Source: Phycisphaerales bacterium (GTDB taxonomy: Bacteria > Planctomycetota > Phycisphaerae > Phycisphaerales > UBA1924). From it: DNA of 64,000 nucleotides. The position numbers and the translations under genes were made by a program. Below, in pieces: positions 9,802 to 19,775 of this stretch. The DNA is taken from contig JAPKGU010000002.1 of the NCBI GenBank assembly GCA_026647565.1, positions 1 through 64,000 of the forward strand, given 5' to 3'. Position 1 is the first letter of the stretch; the number at the start of each line of letters is the position of its first letter. The notes beneath the pieces are model-generated. The model was not told where the DNA came from. It saw only the letters and a list, made by a program, of their open reading frames with translations, and ran no database searches.

Positions 9802-11789
9802 CCCTCGCTCCGGCCGACACCCGGCTCTGGAACTGGCTCGGCCACCCGACTCGACGCGGCCCGGCGCCCAAGGGTGTCGACGCGATCAGCCAGAAGGTGC
9901 GGGGCTGGCACGCGCGACGCAAGGCCGGATCGACACTCCGCGAAATCGCCGTGTCGGCGGTGGAAGAGTCGGACTCCCTTCGCCACGTTGCCGACGCGGA
10001 TCTCCGTGCGCGAATGGACGAGGCCAGACGCCGTGCGGTCGTCACGAGTCGGGACGAGACCGTCATCGCCCATGCCTTTGCGCTGATGCGTGAGGTCGTC
10101 CGGCGCGAGGCGGGCGTCTCGCTCCATCCCGAACAGCTCATGGGCGCACTGGCCATGTCCCGCGGCGCCTGCTGCGAGATGGCCACGGGAGAGGGAAAGA
10201 CGCTCACCGCGATCCTGCCCACCGCCCTGCTCGCATGGCGAGGTCACGGCGTCCACGTGATCACCGTGAACGACTACCTCGCCGCACGCGACGCGGAGCT
10301 GACACGCGCCATCTACGCTCGGCTCGGCGCGTCGGTCGGCGTCGTGACGGATGCCACGAAGGAGGCCGATCGGCGCGACGCGTACGCCCGAGATATCACG
10401 TACGTGTCGGACAAGCAGGTTGTCTTCGACTACCTCCGCGACCGCCTCAGGACCCCCGCCTCGCCCCGCCTTGTCTCCCACCTGATGGAGCAGATCGACC
10501 CGGACGGCTCGAACGGCGCCCCCTGGTCGAGCCGGGTCGTGCAGAGGGGACTCTTCGCATGCGTCGTTGACGAGGCCGACAGCGTGCTGATCGATGAGGC
10601 GGTCACTCCCGCGATCATCGCGACCGACTCCGGTGACGCACGGGCCTCCCGGGCGGAAGTCTACTACGCGGGCGCCTCGCTCGCTCGCTCGCTCATCGAG
10701 GGTGACCATTACGTCGTCGACACCCGCCTCCGACGTGTTCGCCTCACTTCCTCCGGCAGAGAGGCCCTTGGCGGGCTGGCAACGGGTCTGCCACCCTTCT
10801 GGCGCGGGCCGCGAAGGCGTGAGGAACTCGTCACACAGGCCCTGACGGCGCTCAAGCTCTTCTCGAAAGACGATGAGTATGTCGTCGTTGATGGCAAGGT
10901 GCAGATCGTCGATCCTTCCACCGGCAGAATCCTCGAAGGGCGACAGTGGCAACTCGGGCTCCATCAGGCCGTCGAAGCCAAGGAGGGCCTCGAGATCTCC
11001 GAGCCGCGCCGCGCCTCCGCACGCGTCGCCTACCAGCGGTTCTTCCAGATGTACCGCTTTCGCTCCGGGATGAGCGGCACCCTCTGGGAGGTCCGCAACG
11101 AACTCTGGTCCGCCTATGACCTGCCCGTGGTGCGGATCCCCACGCACCGCCCGATCGCTCGCGACGAACGCCCCGACAGGTTCTTTCGATCCGAAACCGA
11201 GAAGTTCATCGCCGTCGCGGACGCCGTCGAAAGCCATCGCACCGCCGGAAGACCCGTCCTGATCGGCACGCGAAGCGTCGCCGCATCGGAACGCATGTCG
11301 ACCCTTCTGACCGAGCGATCGATCCCGTGCAGCGTACTCAACGCCAATCGCGAGGCCGAGGAGGCCGCCATCATCGCCAGAGCAGGCGAGTCCGGCACGG
11401 TCACCGTGGCGACGAACATGGCCGGGCGTGGAACCGACATCCGAATCGACGCGAAGGCCCGCGACGCCGGAGGGCTCGTGGTTCTGGCCACCGAACGCCA
11501 CGACGAGCGACGCGTCGATCGCCAGCTCTTCGGCCGCTCGGGCCGCCAGGGAGATCCCGGGATTGCGCAGGCATTCGTCTCCCTCGACGACTCCCTCATC
11601 CGCCGGCACGGCTTCCCACCCCTCACACGGCTCGCCTCCCTGCCATCCCTGCCCGGCCGGCACTTCGTGGCGGGATTGCTCTGGCGTCAGGCCCAGTGGG
11701 CCGCGGGGCTTCGTGCCGCGACCGTGCGCTCCGAGGTCGCTCGAGCCGACGCCAGACTTGAGCAGTCCCTCCGCGGCCAGAGCCGGTGA
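9798..11789 (+). CDS. SecA-like preprotein translocase ATPase, short form (accessory SecA-like)
   Basis: MATGEGKTLTAILPTAL, VITVNDYLAARDAEL, VVDEADSVLIDEAVTPAII, TNMAGRGTDIRI, FGRSGRQGDPG; about 663 aa, lacks the C-terminal zinc-binding tail; ATG overlaps the previous stop (ATGA). Confidence 0.85.
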   Translation: MTLAPADTRLWNWLGHPTRRGPAPKGVDAISQKVRGWHARRKAGSTLREIAVSAVEESDSLRHVADADLRARMDEARRRAVVTSRDETVIAHAFALMREVVRREAGVSLHPEQLMGALAMSRGACCEMATGEGKTLTAILPTALLAWRGHGVHVITVNDYLAARDAELTRAIYARLGASVGVVTDATKEADRRDAYARDITYVSDKQVVFDYLRDRLRTPASPRLVSHLMEQIDPDGSNGAPWSSRVVQRGLFACVVDEADSVLIDEAVTPAIIATDSGDARASRAEVYYAGASLARSLIEGDHYVVDTRLRRVRLTSSGREALGGLATGLPPFWRGPRRREELVTQALTALKLFSKDDEYVVVDGKVQIVDPSTGRILEGRQWQLGLHQAVEAKEGLEISEPRRASARVAYQRFFQMYRFRSGMSGTLWEVRNELWSAYDLPVVRIPTHRPIARDERPDRFFRSETEKFIAVADAVESHRTAGRPVLIGTRSVAASERMSTLLTERSIPCSVLNANREAEEAAIIARAGESGTVTVATNMAGRGTDIRIDAKARDAGGLVVLATERHDERRVDRQLFGRSGRQGDPGIAQAFVSLDDSLIRRHGFPPLTRLASLPSLPGRHFVAGLLWRQAQWAAGLRAATVRSEVARADARLEQSLRGQSR

Positions 11790-11909
11790 AGATCATCGCT
11801 CGGATTGTCCACCCCGGGGGACGGGAACCGGTAACAATGGGCATCAGGGAAGATGGCCGCCGCGTGGACACGCGATCAGGCCGCCCAGTTCGCAAGGAGG
11901 CCCTTCCGC

Positions 11910-12896
11910 ATGCCGAACACGGTTGACCTGGCGCCGCAGATCGAGGCACACGCCAGGACGTTCAAGGCCCTCACCGACGTGGTGGAGCAGGTGGTCGTCG
12001 GCCAGAGGTACATGGTCGAACGCCTGTTCATCGGTCTTCTCTGCAACGGTCACGTGCTGCTCGAAGGCGTGCCGGGGCTTGCCAAGACTCTGACGGTCAG
12101 CACGCTGGCCGGCGCGATCCACGCGAAGTTCAGCCGCATCCAGTTCACCCCCGATCTCCTGCCCGCGGACCTCGTCGGCACGCTCATTTACAACCCGAGA
12201 GACGCGACGTTCACACCCCGAAAGGGCCCGGTCTTCGCGAACATCGTGCTGGCCGACGAGATCAATCGCGCCCCGGCAAAGGTGCAGAGCGCCCTCCTGG
12301 AATCGATGCAGGAACGGCACGTCACCATCGGCGACGTCACGTACCCGTTGCCCGACCCGTTCCTCGTCCTCGCGACCCAGAATCCGATCGAGCAGGAGGG
12401 CACCTACACCCTCCCCGAAGCCCAGATCGATCGCTTCATGCTCAAGCTCCGCATCGGGTATCCCACACGAGAGGACGAGCGGAAGATCGTCGATCGCATG
12501 GCTTCCAGCGCCCCGAAGACCAGGGTCGAGGCGTCGGTCACGACGGACGAGATCGCCGCCGCCCGCCGCCTGGTCGACCAGATCTACGTCGACGATCGTG
12601 TCAAGGACTACATCGTCTCGATCGTTCACGCCACGCGCCGGCCGAAGGAGTTCGGGCTGGACATCGCGCGGCTGATCGCCTTCGGAGCGTCGCCGCGTGC
12701 CTCGATCTCTCTGACGATGGCCGCGCGGGCACACGCCTTCATGGAGGGACGACCCTACGTCAGCCCGTCCGACGTCAAGGCGATCGGGATGGACGTGCTG
12801 CGTCATCGCGTCATCACAAGTTACGAAGCCCAGGCGGAGGACGTGACCTCCGAGGACGTGGTCCGGAAGGTCTTTGACCATGTTCCGCTCCCGTAG
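11910..12896 (+). CDS. MoxR-family AAA+ ATPase
   Basis: VLLEGVPGLAKTLTVSTLA (Walker A), IVLADEINRAPAKVQSALLESMQERHVTIG; ORF track start 11853, likely start MPNTVDLAPQ at 11910. Confidence 0.9.
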   Translation: MPNTVDLAPQIEAHARTFKALTDVVEQVVVGQRYMVERLFIGLLCNGHVLLEGVPGLAKTLTVSTLAGAIHAKFSRIQFTPDLLPADLVGTLIYNPRDATFTPRKGPVFANIVLADEINRAPAKVQSALLESMQERHVTIGDVTYPLPDPFLVLATQNPIEQEGTYTLPEAQIDRFMLKLRIGYPTREDERKIVDRMASSAPKTRVEASVTTDEIAAARRLVDQIYVDDRVKDYIVSIVHATRRPKEFGLDIARLIAFGASPRASISLTMAARAHAFMEGRPYVSPSDVKAIGMDVLRHRVITSYEAQAEDVTSEDVVRKVFDHVPLP

Positions 12897-13797
12897 ACCA
12901 GCCCCGCGCTTCGACGACGCCTCGCCCCTCGGACCGGACCTCGCCCGAGAAGTTCGTCGTCTTCACGTGCTCACGCGCCGCAGGGTCAGCGATCTGCTCG
13001 CCGGAGAATACCACTCCGCTTTCAAGGGGCACGGCATCGAGTTCGCCGAGGTGCGAGAGTATGAGCCGGGCGACGATGTACGCTCCATCGATTGGAACGT
13101 CACCGCACGCACCGGAAAGACCTTCATCAAGCGATTCGTCGAGGAACGACAGCTGACCGTTGTTCTCGCCGTCGATCTCTCACGCTCCGGCGCCTTCGGA
13201 ACAAGGACGCGAACCAAGCGACGCCTCGGCGTCGAATCCGCGGCAGTTCTCTCCCTCGCCGCCACGCAGAACCAGGATCGCGTCGGCCTGATGCTCTTCA
13301 CCGATCGAGTGGAGAAGTTTGTCCCGCCTCGAAAGGGCGGCCCCCACTGTCAGCGGCTCATCCGCGATCTCCTGGCGTTCGAACCCGAAGGGGCCGGAAC
13401 CGATCTTGCCGCACCCATCCACCATCTGGCCAGGATGCTGAAACGGCGATCGCTCATCTTCCTCATCTCCGATTTCGAGGCGCCCTCGTTCGCATCGGAC
13501 CTTGCGGTGCTCGGTCGACGCCACGACGTTGTCGCCCTCTCCATCTCCGACCCCGCCGAGCGTCACGTACCGCCGCTCGGGCTGGTGGACGTCGTCGATC
13601 CCGAGACCGGACACATCCGTACGGTCGAACTCGGTCGCTCCGGATCAAAGCGGTACCAGACCGAGTGGAATCGACGCCGGGAAGTGATCGAACGCTCGCT
13701 CGCCGGTGCCGGTGTCGACGTCGTCCCGCTCTCAACCGATCGGCCGTTCGTGCAGGACCTTGCCGCGTACTTCCGTCGCAAGGAGGCCCGCCGATGA
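12874..13797 (+). CDS. DUF58 domain-containing protein
   Basis: GHGIEFAEVREYEPGDDVRSIDWNVTARTGKTFIKRFVEERQLTVVLAVDLSRSG. Confidence 0.9.
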   Translation: MTMFRSRRPAPRFDDASPLGPDLAREVRRLHVLTRRRVSDLLAGEYHSAFKGHGIEFAEVREYEPGDDVRSIDWNVTARTGKTFIKRFVEERQLTVVLAVDLSRSGAFGTRTRTKRRLGVESAAVLSLAATQNQDRVGLMLFTDRVEKFVPPRKGGPHCQRLIRDLLAFEPEGAGTDLAAPIHHLARMLKRRSLIFLISDFEAPSFASDLAVLGRRHDVVALSISDPAERHVPPLGLVDVVDPETGHIRTVELGRSGSKRYQTEWNRRREVIERSLAGAGVDVVPLSTDRPFVQDLAAYFRRKEARR

Positions 13798-14801
13798 GGC
13801 CTCTGCGCACCCTCGCCGCCGTCGTCGCAGTGCTCGTGGTCGCCGTGGCCGGCTGCGACCGCCCCAAGACGCCACCGGACGCACCCGCACCAGACGCAGG
13901 CGTCAGCCGATCCGCGGGCAGCCCGCTCGCAACGCTGACCGTTCGGGTCCAGAGCGACACCATCGCCACGAGCGACCTCCTGAACGTCGACGCGATCGTG
14001 ACCGCGGCAGACGTCGCAAGAGTCAGCACGCCGGAACTCCCGTCCACGGATGCCCTCCGAGTCGTCGAATCCTGGGCGTCCCCGTCGGTCATGCGATCCG
14101 ACGGGTCCGTCGAGCAGGTGTGGAGCTTCAAGCTCGAACCGGATCTCCCCGGCACCTTCGAGCTCCCCGGCACGCGCGTGGGCGTGCGGAACGCCCAGAC
14201 CGGGGAAGTTTCGTTCCTCACCACCGAAGCGATCCCCATCACCGTGAGGTCCCTGCTCGATGCCGACGACGCCGCTGTCTCCGAGCTTCGCACCGTTCCC
14301 GCGCCGCCTCCGACGTCGGGCACGATCACCCAGACCATCGGCTCGCTGACCGCGGGCGTCGTGCTCGCCGCGATCGTGGTGCTCCTGCTCATCGCCGCAG
14401 GCGTCACGCTGCTCGTACGGCGAAACCGGGTTCGATCCATCATCCCCGGCTCCCGCCGCGAGCTCTCACGACTCATGCAGTCCGTCCCGGACCTCGACGG
14501 GACCGCTCGTGCCGCCGTGCTCGCGGACGCGTCCAGAATCCTCAGACGCTGCATCGCCGAGCGGGCCGGCGTCGATGCGACCACCATGACCATTGCCGAA
14601 ATGGCGTCCGCGTGCCCCGAGGTTCTCGAGCTCGGCCGGATCCGAGGCGCCCTCGAGGCGGTCGAATCGCATCTCTTCTCCGGCAGCCCCGTCGAGCCGG
14701 ATCTCGCCGAATCCGTCCTGCGATCCATCGACCAGTCGCTCGATGAACTCGCCACCTTCGTGCCCACGAAGTATGTGGACCCCATCGGGGGTGTCGCATG
14801 A
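13794..14801 (+). CDS. Lipoprotein/membrane protein of the Bat operon (BatD-like, N-terminal lipobox)
   Basis: MRPLRTLAAVVAVLVVAVAGCDRPK lipobox; internal TM; position between DUF58 and vWA genes; start overlaps the DUF58 stop. Confidence 0.65.
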   Translation: MRPLRTLAAVVAVLVVAVAGCDRPKTPPDAPAPDAGVSRSAGSPLATLTVRVQSDTIATSDLLNVDAIVTAADVARVSTPELPSTDALRVVESWASPSVMRSDGSVEQVWSFKLEPDLPGTFELPGTRVGVRNAQTGEVSFLTTEAIPITVRSLLDADDAAVSELRTVPAPPPTSGTITQTIGSLTAGVVLAAIVVLLLIAAGVTLLVRRNRVRSIIPGSRRELSRLMQSVPDLDGTARAAVLADASRILRRCIAERAGVDATTMTIAEMASACPEVLELGRIRGALEAVESHLFSGSPVEPDLAESVLRSIDQSLDELATFVPTKYVDPIGGVA

Positions 14802-15862
14802 GCTTCCAGTACGGCTCCTCATGGGCGTTCTTGCTCCTGATCGTTCCGGCAGCCCTCCTCGCGGCCCGCCTCTTCCGCGCCCCGCCTCCGCTCGTCCTGC
14901 CCGGGGCCTCGCACCTCGCCGGGTTCTCGTCCCTTCGCCTGCACTTCCGCGCGCTGCCGCTCATTCTCCGCGCGGCCGCCTTGGCAATGCTCGCCATCGC
15001 CATCGCCCGTCCGCAGACGCTCACCGGACGCGTCGAGACCTCAAAGGAGGGCGTCGCCATCCAGATCGTCATCGATCGCTCCGCGAGCATGGGTGCACCG
15101 ATGGAGTTCGATGGCCGCTCCCTTGAGCGGATCGAGGTCGTGAAGCGAGTCCTCAGAGACTTCCTGCTCGGCGACGGCAAGACACTCAAAGGCCGCCCCG
15201 ACGACCTCGTCGGACTGATCGTCTTCTCCGGCTTTGCTGACACCCTCGCGCCGCTCGTGCACAACCACGACATCGTCGTTGACATGGCGATGTCCACGCA
15301 GCTCGCGCCCGCGGCACTGCCCGAGGGCGGCACCGCAATCGGCGACGGACTGGCGCTCGCCGCCGCCCGACTCAAGTCCGCCGAGGAGCAGATCCAGAAA
15401 CGCGCCAAGGCAGGCATTCCACCCGATTTCAAGATCAAGAGCAAGGTCATCGTGCTGCTCACAGACGGCGAGCACAACCGGGGCGAGGTGCTCCCCGAGG
15501 ACGCCGCCGCCATCGCCGCAGAATGGGGCATCAAGATCTACTCCATCGGCATCGGCGGCACCGGCGGCGTGGTCTTCATCCGTGGCGCCGACGGCCGTCA
15601 ACGCATCCCCATTCGCGACTACGTCGATGAGCGCACGCTCACCGCAATCTCCCAGAGAACCGGCGGGAAGTACTGGAACGCTCGAAACGCCGAGTCGCTC
15701 CGAGAGATCTACGCCGAGATCGACCGGCTCGAGAGAGTCTCCGTCACATCCCAGAGACGAACCATCTACGAAGAGAAGTTCCCGCCTCTCGCCCTCGCCT
15801 CGCTGTGGCTGCTCGCGGCCGAGATCTTCCTGTCTGCAACACTGCTCCGGAGGTTCCCGTGA
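14798..15862 (+). CDS. batA: vWA domain protein, BatA-like
   Basis: TM helices, then IQIVIDRSASMGAPM (MIDAS DxSxS) and VIVLLTDGEHNRGEVLPEDAA. Confidence 0.85.
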   Translation: MSFQYGSSWAFLLLIVPAALLAARLFRAPPPLVLPGASHLAGFSSLRLHFRALPLILRAAALAMLAIAIARPQTLTGRVETSKEGVAIQIVIDRSASMGAPMEFDGRSLERIEVVKRVLRDFLLGDGKTLKGRPDDLVGLIVFSGFADTLAPLVHNHDIVVDMAMSTQLAPAALPEGGTAIGDGLALAAARLKSAEEQIQKRAKAGIPPDFKIKSKVIVLLTDGEHNRGEVLPEDAAAIAAEWGIKIYSIGIGGTGGVVFIRGADGRQRIPIRDYVDERTLTAISQRTGGKYWNARNAESLREIYAEIDRLERVSVTSQRRTIYEEKFPPLALASLWLLAAEIFLSATLLRRFP

Positions 15863-16860
15863 CCGGCCTCGTCGCACCCGACAACCTCGATCTCCTCTGG
15901 CTGGCGCCGGCGCTGCTCGCGTTGCTCGTGTGGGCGTCGCTGAGAAGGCGAGCCATCGCCCGGAGCATCGGCCGAGTGGAGATGATCGGCCGGCTCGTCC
16001 CCGCCTCCCTCGCGTGGCGAAGGGCCGTTTCGGCAACCCTTGTGCTTCTCTCCTGTGTCGCCATCGTGGCCGGCCTCGCCCGCCCCCGCGGCGAGCCGAT
16101 CGAGCAATCCGCCACCGTCTCCGGCCGAGACGTGGCGTTCGTTGTGGACGTCTCGCGCAGCATGCTCGCCACCGACGTCTCACCCACGCGACTCGATCGC
16201 TGCAAGGTCTGGATGAAGGACGTCCTCGACACGCTCGACGGCGATCGTGCGGCGCTCGTGGCCTTCGCGGGCACTGCGTCCATCAAGTGCCCCCTCACGC
16301 TGGATCGGACGTTCCTTGAGATGCAGATCGATGATCTCGCTCCCGGATCCGTTGCCAGGGGCGGCTCCCTGATTGGTGACGCCATCCGCAAGGCGGTCAA
16401 CGAAGTCTTCGCCCAGGACTCCACGCGCCATCGCGACATCATCCTCTTCACCGACGGCGAGGACCAGGAGAGCTTCCCGGTCGAGGCGGCACGCGCCGCC
16501 GCGGAGAAAGGCATCCGCATCATCGCCATCGGCATCGGCAGCGACACCACCGGCTCCCCTGTCCCCGCCCCGACCGACCGCCCAAACCCCGAGTACCTGA
16601 GCCACCGTGGGGAACGCGTCGTCTCAAGATTGAATCCGACCACGCTTGCCGAGATCGCGACCGCGTCCGCAGGCGGCGTGTTCCTGAACGTCGGCACAGG
16701 CACGATCGAGCTCGACCGTGTCTACGCGGACCTCGCAAGGCACCTGCCCACGTCCGAGATCCGGGTGGACTCAACCACCGCTTTCGAAGAACTCTTCCAG
16801 ATCCCGCTGCTCATCGCGTTCGTCCTGCTTGCCCTGGAGGGACTCATCCGTGATCGCTAG
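15859..16860 (+). CDS. batB: vWA domain protein, BatB-like (GTG start)
   Basis: DVAFVVDVSRSMLATDVSPTRLDRCK, IILFTDGEDQES; C-terminal TM. Confidence 0.85.
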   Translation: MTGLVAPDNLDLLWLAPALLALLVWASLRRRAIARSIGRVEMIGRLVPASLAWRRAVSATLVLLSCVAIVAGLARPRGEPIEQSATVSGRDVAFVVDVSRSMLATDVSPTRLDRCKVWMKDVLDTLDGDRAALVAFAGTASIKCPLTLDRTFLEMQIDDLAPGSVARGGSLIGDAIRKAVNEVFAQDSTRHRDIILFTDGEDQESFPVEAARAAAEKGIRIIAIGIGSDTTGSPVPAPTDRPNPEYLSHRGERVVSRLNPTTLAEIATASAGGVFLNVGTGTIELDRVYADLARHLPTSEIRVDSTTAFEELFQIPLLIAFVLLALEGLIRDR

Positions 16861-18013
16861 CCACGCGCTCGCCGCTCTCCTCGTCCTGGGCCACACCCCG
16901 AGCGACGCTCTCGCCGATTCCGTGATCCGGCGCACGATCATCCGCGCCACGCACGCCTACGAGAGACAGGACTTTGAAGGCGCCGTGCAGGCGTACGCCG
17001 CGATCCCACCCACGCCCGATCGGCCCGCGACCATCTGCTACAACGAGGGCCTGGCCTTCGCGGCGCTCCAGGATCGCGCACGCGCCGCTCAGGCGTTCCG
17101 CCTTGCGGACCTCAACGCGACAGACCCCGCCATGCGTGCCGCCGCCAGGTTCAACCTCGCCCGCATCCGGTACGAGAACGCCATGGAACTGGCCGCCCGC
17201 GAACCAGAACAGGCGATCGAGGAGCTTCGCGACGTCGCTCGCACCTTCAGATCAGTGCTGGAGGTCGATCCGAACGACGCCGACGCCGCTCGCAACGTCG
17301 AGCGAGTCCGCCTGGAGATCCGCCGGCTCCAGGAACAACTCAGACAGGAGGCGGAGCAACAGGACCAGCGACGCGAGCAGATGCAGAATCTCGCGCAGCA
17401 GCTCCAGCAGCTCGCCGAACGCCAGCGCCAGGCCGCAGACGAGAGCCAACGCGCCGAGCAGCAGATGCAGCAGGACTCCGCCGTGGGCGCGGAGGCCGCG
17501 CGACAGGCCCGCTCCACGCAGGACCCCATCTCGGAAGAGACCGAGAATCTCATGCAACAGGCGCTCGACATGCTCCAGCAGATGGGCGAGACCGAGAGCG
17601 GCCAGACCGAGGTCTCGGAGGCGCTCGGGCAGATGGCCCAGGCCAGGCAGGAGCAATCGCAGGCCGACCAGGAGCTCTCACGCTCGCAACCCGGACCCGC
17701 CGAGCAGGACCAGCGCGACGCCGCCGACCTGCTGCAGCAGGCCGCCGAGCGGATGTCGCAGGCAGGAGGGGGCGAGCCGGACGAACGTCCCGGCCAGGGC
17801 CCCGGACAAAACCAGCCGGAGCAGAGCGGCGAGCAGCCCGGCGACGGCCGTCAGGAACAGGAGACACAGGCCCAGGGACCGCCCCGACAGGTCGAACGCA
17901 CCGGCAGAGCCGACGGCGATCCGATCGCCCGTCGCCTGCTCGAGAAAGAGATCCTCGACAGGGCGAACCGCATCCGTCGCGGGCCTCCCATTCCGGTGGA
18001 AAGGGACTGGTGA
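16850..18013 (+). CDS. batC: TPR / Gln-rich coiled-coil protein, BatC-like (GTG start)
   Basis: TPR-like segment (TICYNEGLAFAALQDRARAAQAFRLADLN) followed by an EQQ-rich coiled coil; position in bat operon. Confidence 0.7.
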   Translation: MIASHALAALLVLGHTPSDALADSVIRRTIIRATHAYERQDFEGAVQAYAAIPPTPDRPATICYNEGLAFAALQDRARAAQAFRLADLNATDPAMRAAARFNLARIRYENAMELAAREPEQAIEELRDVARTFRSVLEVDPNDADAARNVERVRLEIRRLQEQLRQEAEQQDQRREQMQNLAQQLQQLAERQRQAADESQRAEQQMQQDSAVGAEAARQARSTQDPISEETENLMQQALDMLQQMGETESGQTEVSEALGQMAQARQEQSQADQELSRSQPGPAEQDQRDAADLLQQAAERMSQAGGGEPDERPGQGPGQNQPEQSGEQPGDGRQEQETQAQGPPRQVERTGRADGDPIARRLLEKEILDRANRIRRGPPIPVERDW

Positions 18014-18017
18014 TCGC

Positions 18018-19775
18018 ATGACCCGCTTCGCATCCATCGCGCTCCAGATCGCGATTCTGCTCGGCCTCGCGTCCCCCGCCGTGGCCGACGACCCCCAGAT
18101 CACGCTGCAGGTGAGCGCCACCGACATATACGCCGACGACGTGCTCACGCTCGTCATCAAGGTGTCGCGCCATGACCAGCCGATCGGGACCATCGATCCG
18201 GCCTTCGATGCCAGCAACGACTTTGAGTTCTCTCAAGGGTCCGTCATGCAGGGAAGCCAGACGACCGCTCGCCTCGACGGCAACCGGGCCGTGCGCGCCG
18301 TTCGATTCGACACCAGCATCCAGTACTCGCTCTCACCGAGGCGAACCGGCACGCTCACCATCCCCGCGGCAACCATCGAGATCGACGGCACTCAGTATCG
18401 CACCAATCCCGTGGAGATCCGCGTCTCCACGCCCCCCGTCGCAGACTTCGCGACCGTCTCGCTCCTGCCCACGGATACGGTGGCCTATGTCGGGCAGGCG
18501 ATTCCGATGCGGCTCGCGTGGGAGATCAACAGAGACATCGAAGACGGTCGAATGATCGGAGACGACCTCCCATTGGGCGCCGAGATCTTCTCCGCTGCGC
18601 CGACCGCTGCCGACGTCCAGAGCTCCACTTCGCTCAACTTCATGGGCAAGTCGATCCCCGCTGCTGTCACCCGGAGCACCGGCGGCGTCGGTCTCAAGGT
18701 GGATGCGCCCTTCCGAGTCGTCTTCGACACGCCCGGCTTCCACACCCTGGGCCCCGTCGGCGTCGTCTTCACCGCTCGCCAGGGCAACGCAACACGAAGA
18801 TTCTCCGCCGAGTCCCAGCCCGTCACCGTCGACGTGCGCCCCCTCCCCGAGCGGAACCGCCCGGAGACCTTCAGCGGCATCGTCGGGCCATGCGAGATCC
18901 AGACGAGTCTCTCTTCCTCCTCGATGCGAGTCGGCGATCCCGTCACGCTCACGGTCCGGCTCAAAGGTGAACTCCCACCCTCACGTCTTCCCGCGCCGGC
19001 CGTCCACCTTCAGAAGTCGATCACCGAGGCGCTCCGCCTCGCACCTGGCGGCTGGGTCGACGGAGGCGAGCAGGGCGAGTGGCGGGTGTACAGCATGACC
19101 GTGCGCCCCCAGATCCCCGCGCTCAAGGAGGTGCCGCCGATCGAGGTTTCGTACTTCGATCCCGCGTCGGCCGAGTATCGCGTCGCAAAGAGCAGACCCA
19201 TCCCTGTCACCGTCGAGGCGTCTCGACAGGTCACCGCCGCCGACGCGATCGGTGCTGGCGGGCGAGCGATCGCGCCGGAGACGCTCCCCAGCGCCGAACC
19301 CGGCATCCGCGCCAACCAGACCGGCAAGGATCGGCTGATCCAGGAGTCGTTCGACCTCGACGCACGTCTCCGATCCCCGATCGTGTTCGGCGTCCTCATC
19401 GGCGCGCCGGGCCTATGGACCGTCGTCGCAGGCACCGCGTTCATCGCACGCCGCTCCAGCCCCGCAAGACGCCGCAGAGCCAGACTCCTCCGGTCCGCTG
19501 GTTCTCTCGCTCGTTCCGCCGATCCGAGCCGACGGGCGCTCGCCGCCCGATCCTTCGTCGCGGCACACACGGACCTCGATCCCGAAGCCGTCACCATGCT
19601 CGATGCCGAACGCCTTCTCGAATCAACGCACACGGAGGACCGAGTGACCATTCTGAACGCTCTCAGGGACGCCGAGGCCGTCGACTTCGGGCGGGCGCCG
19701 CCCCCCTCGCCATCGGGGACGAACCTCCGCGGCGCGATCCGCTCGCTTGCACGCCGCCTGGAGGACCAGGCATGA
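18018..19775 (+). CDS. batD: BatD-family (oxygen tolerance) protein
   Basis: Signal peptide MTRFASIALQIAILLGLASPAVADDPQITLQVSATDIYADDVLTLVIKV...; C-terminal TM; typical BatD layout. Confidence 0.8.
   Translation: MTRFASIALQIAILLGLASPAVADDPQITLQVSATDIYADDVLTLVIKVSRHDQPIGTIDPAFDASNDFEFSQGSVMQGSQTTARLDGNRAVRAVRFDTSIQYSLSPRRTGTLTIPAATIEIDGTQYRTNPVEIRVSTPPVADFATVSLLPTDTVAYVGQAIPMRLAWEINRDIEDGRMIGDDLPLGAEIFSAAPTAADVQSSTSLNFMGKSIPAAVTRSTGGVGLKVDAPFRVVFDTPGFHTLGPVGVVFTARQGNATRRFSAESQPVTVDVRPLPERNRPETFSGIVGPCEIQTSLSSSSMRVGDPVTLTVRLKGELPPSRLPAPAVHLQKSITEALRLAPGGWVDGGEQGEWRVYSMTVRPQIPALKEVPPIEVSYFDPASAEYRVAKSRPIPVTVEASRQVTAADAIGAGGRAIAPETLPSAEPGIRANQTGKDRLIQESFDLDARLRSPIVFGVLIGAPGLWTVVAGTAFIARRSSPARRRRARLLRSAGSLARSADPSRRALAARSFVAAHTDLDPEAVTMLDAERLLESTHTEDRVTILNALRDAEAVDFGRAPPPSPSGTNLRGAIRSLARRLEDQA

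Noticed and set aside
17330-17720. Possible tandem DNA repeat (CAG/GAG-rich)
   Set aside because: Explained by a Gln/Glu-rich coiled coil in the BatC-like protein; not a precise nucleotide repeat
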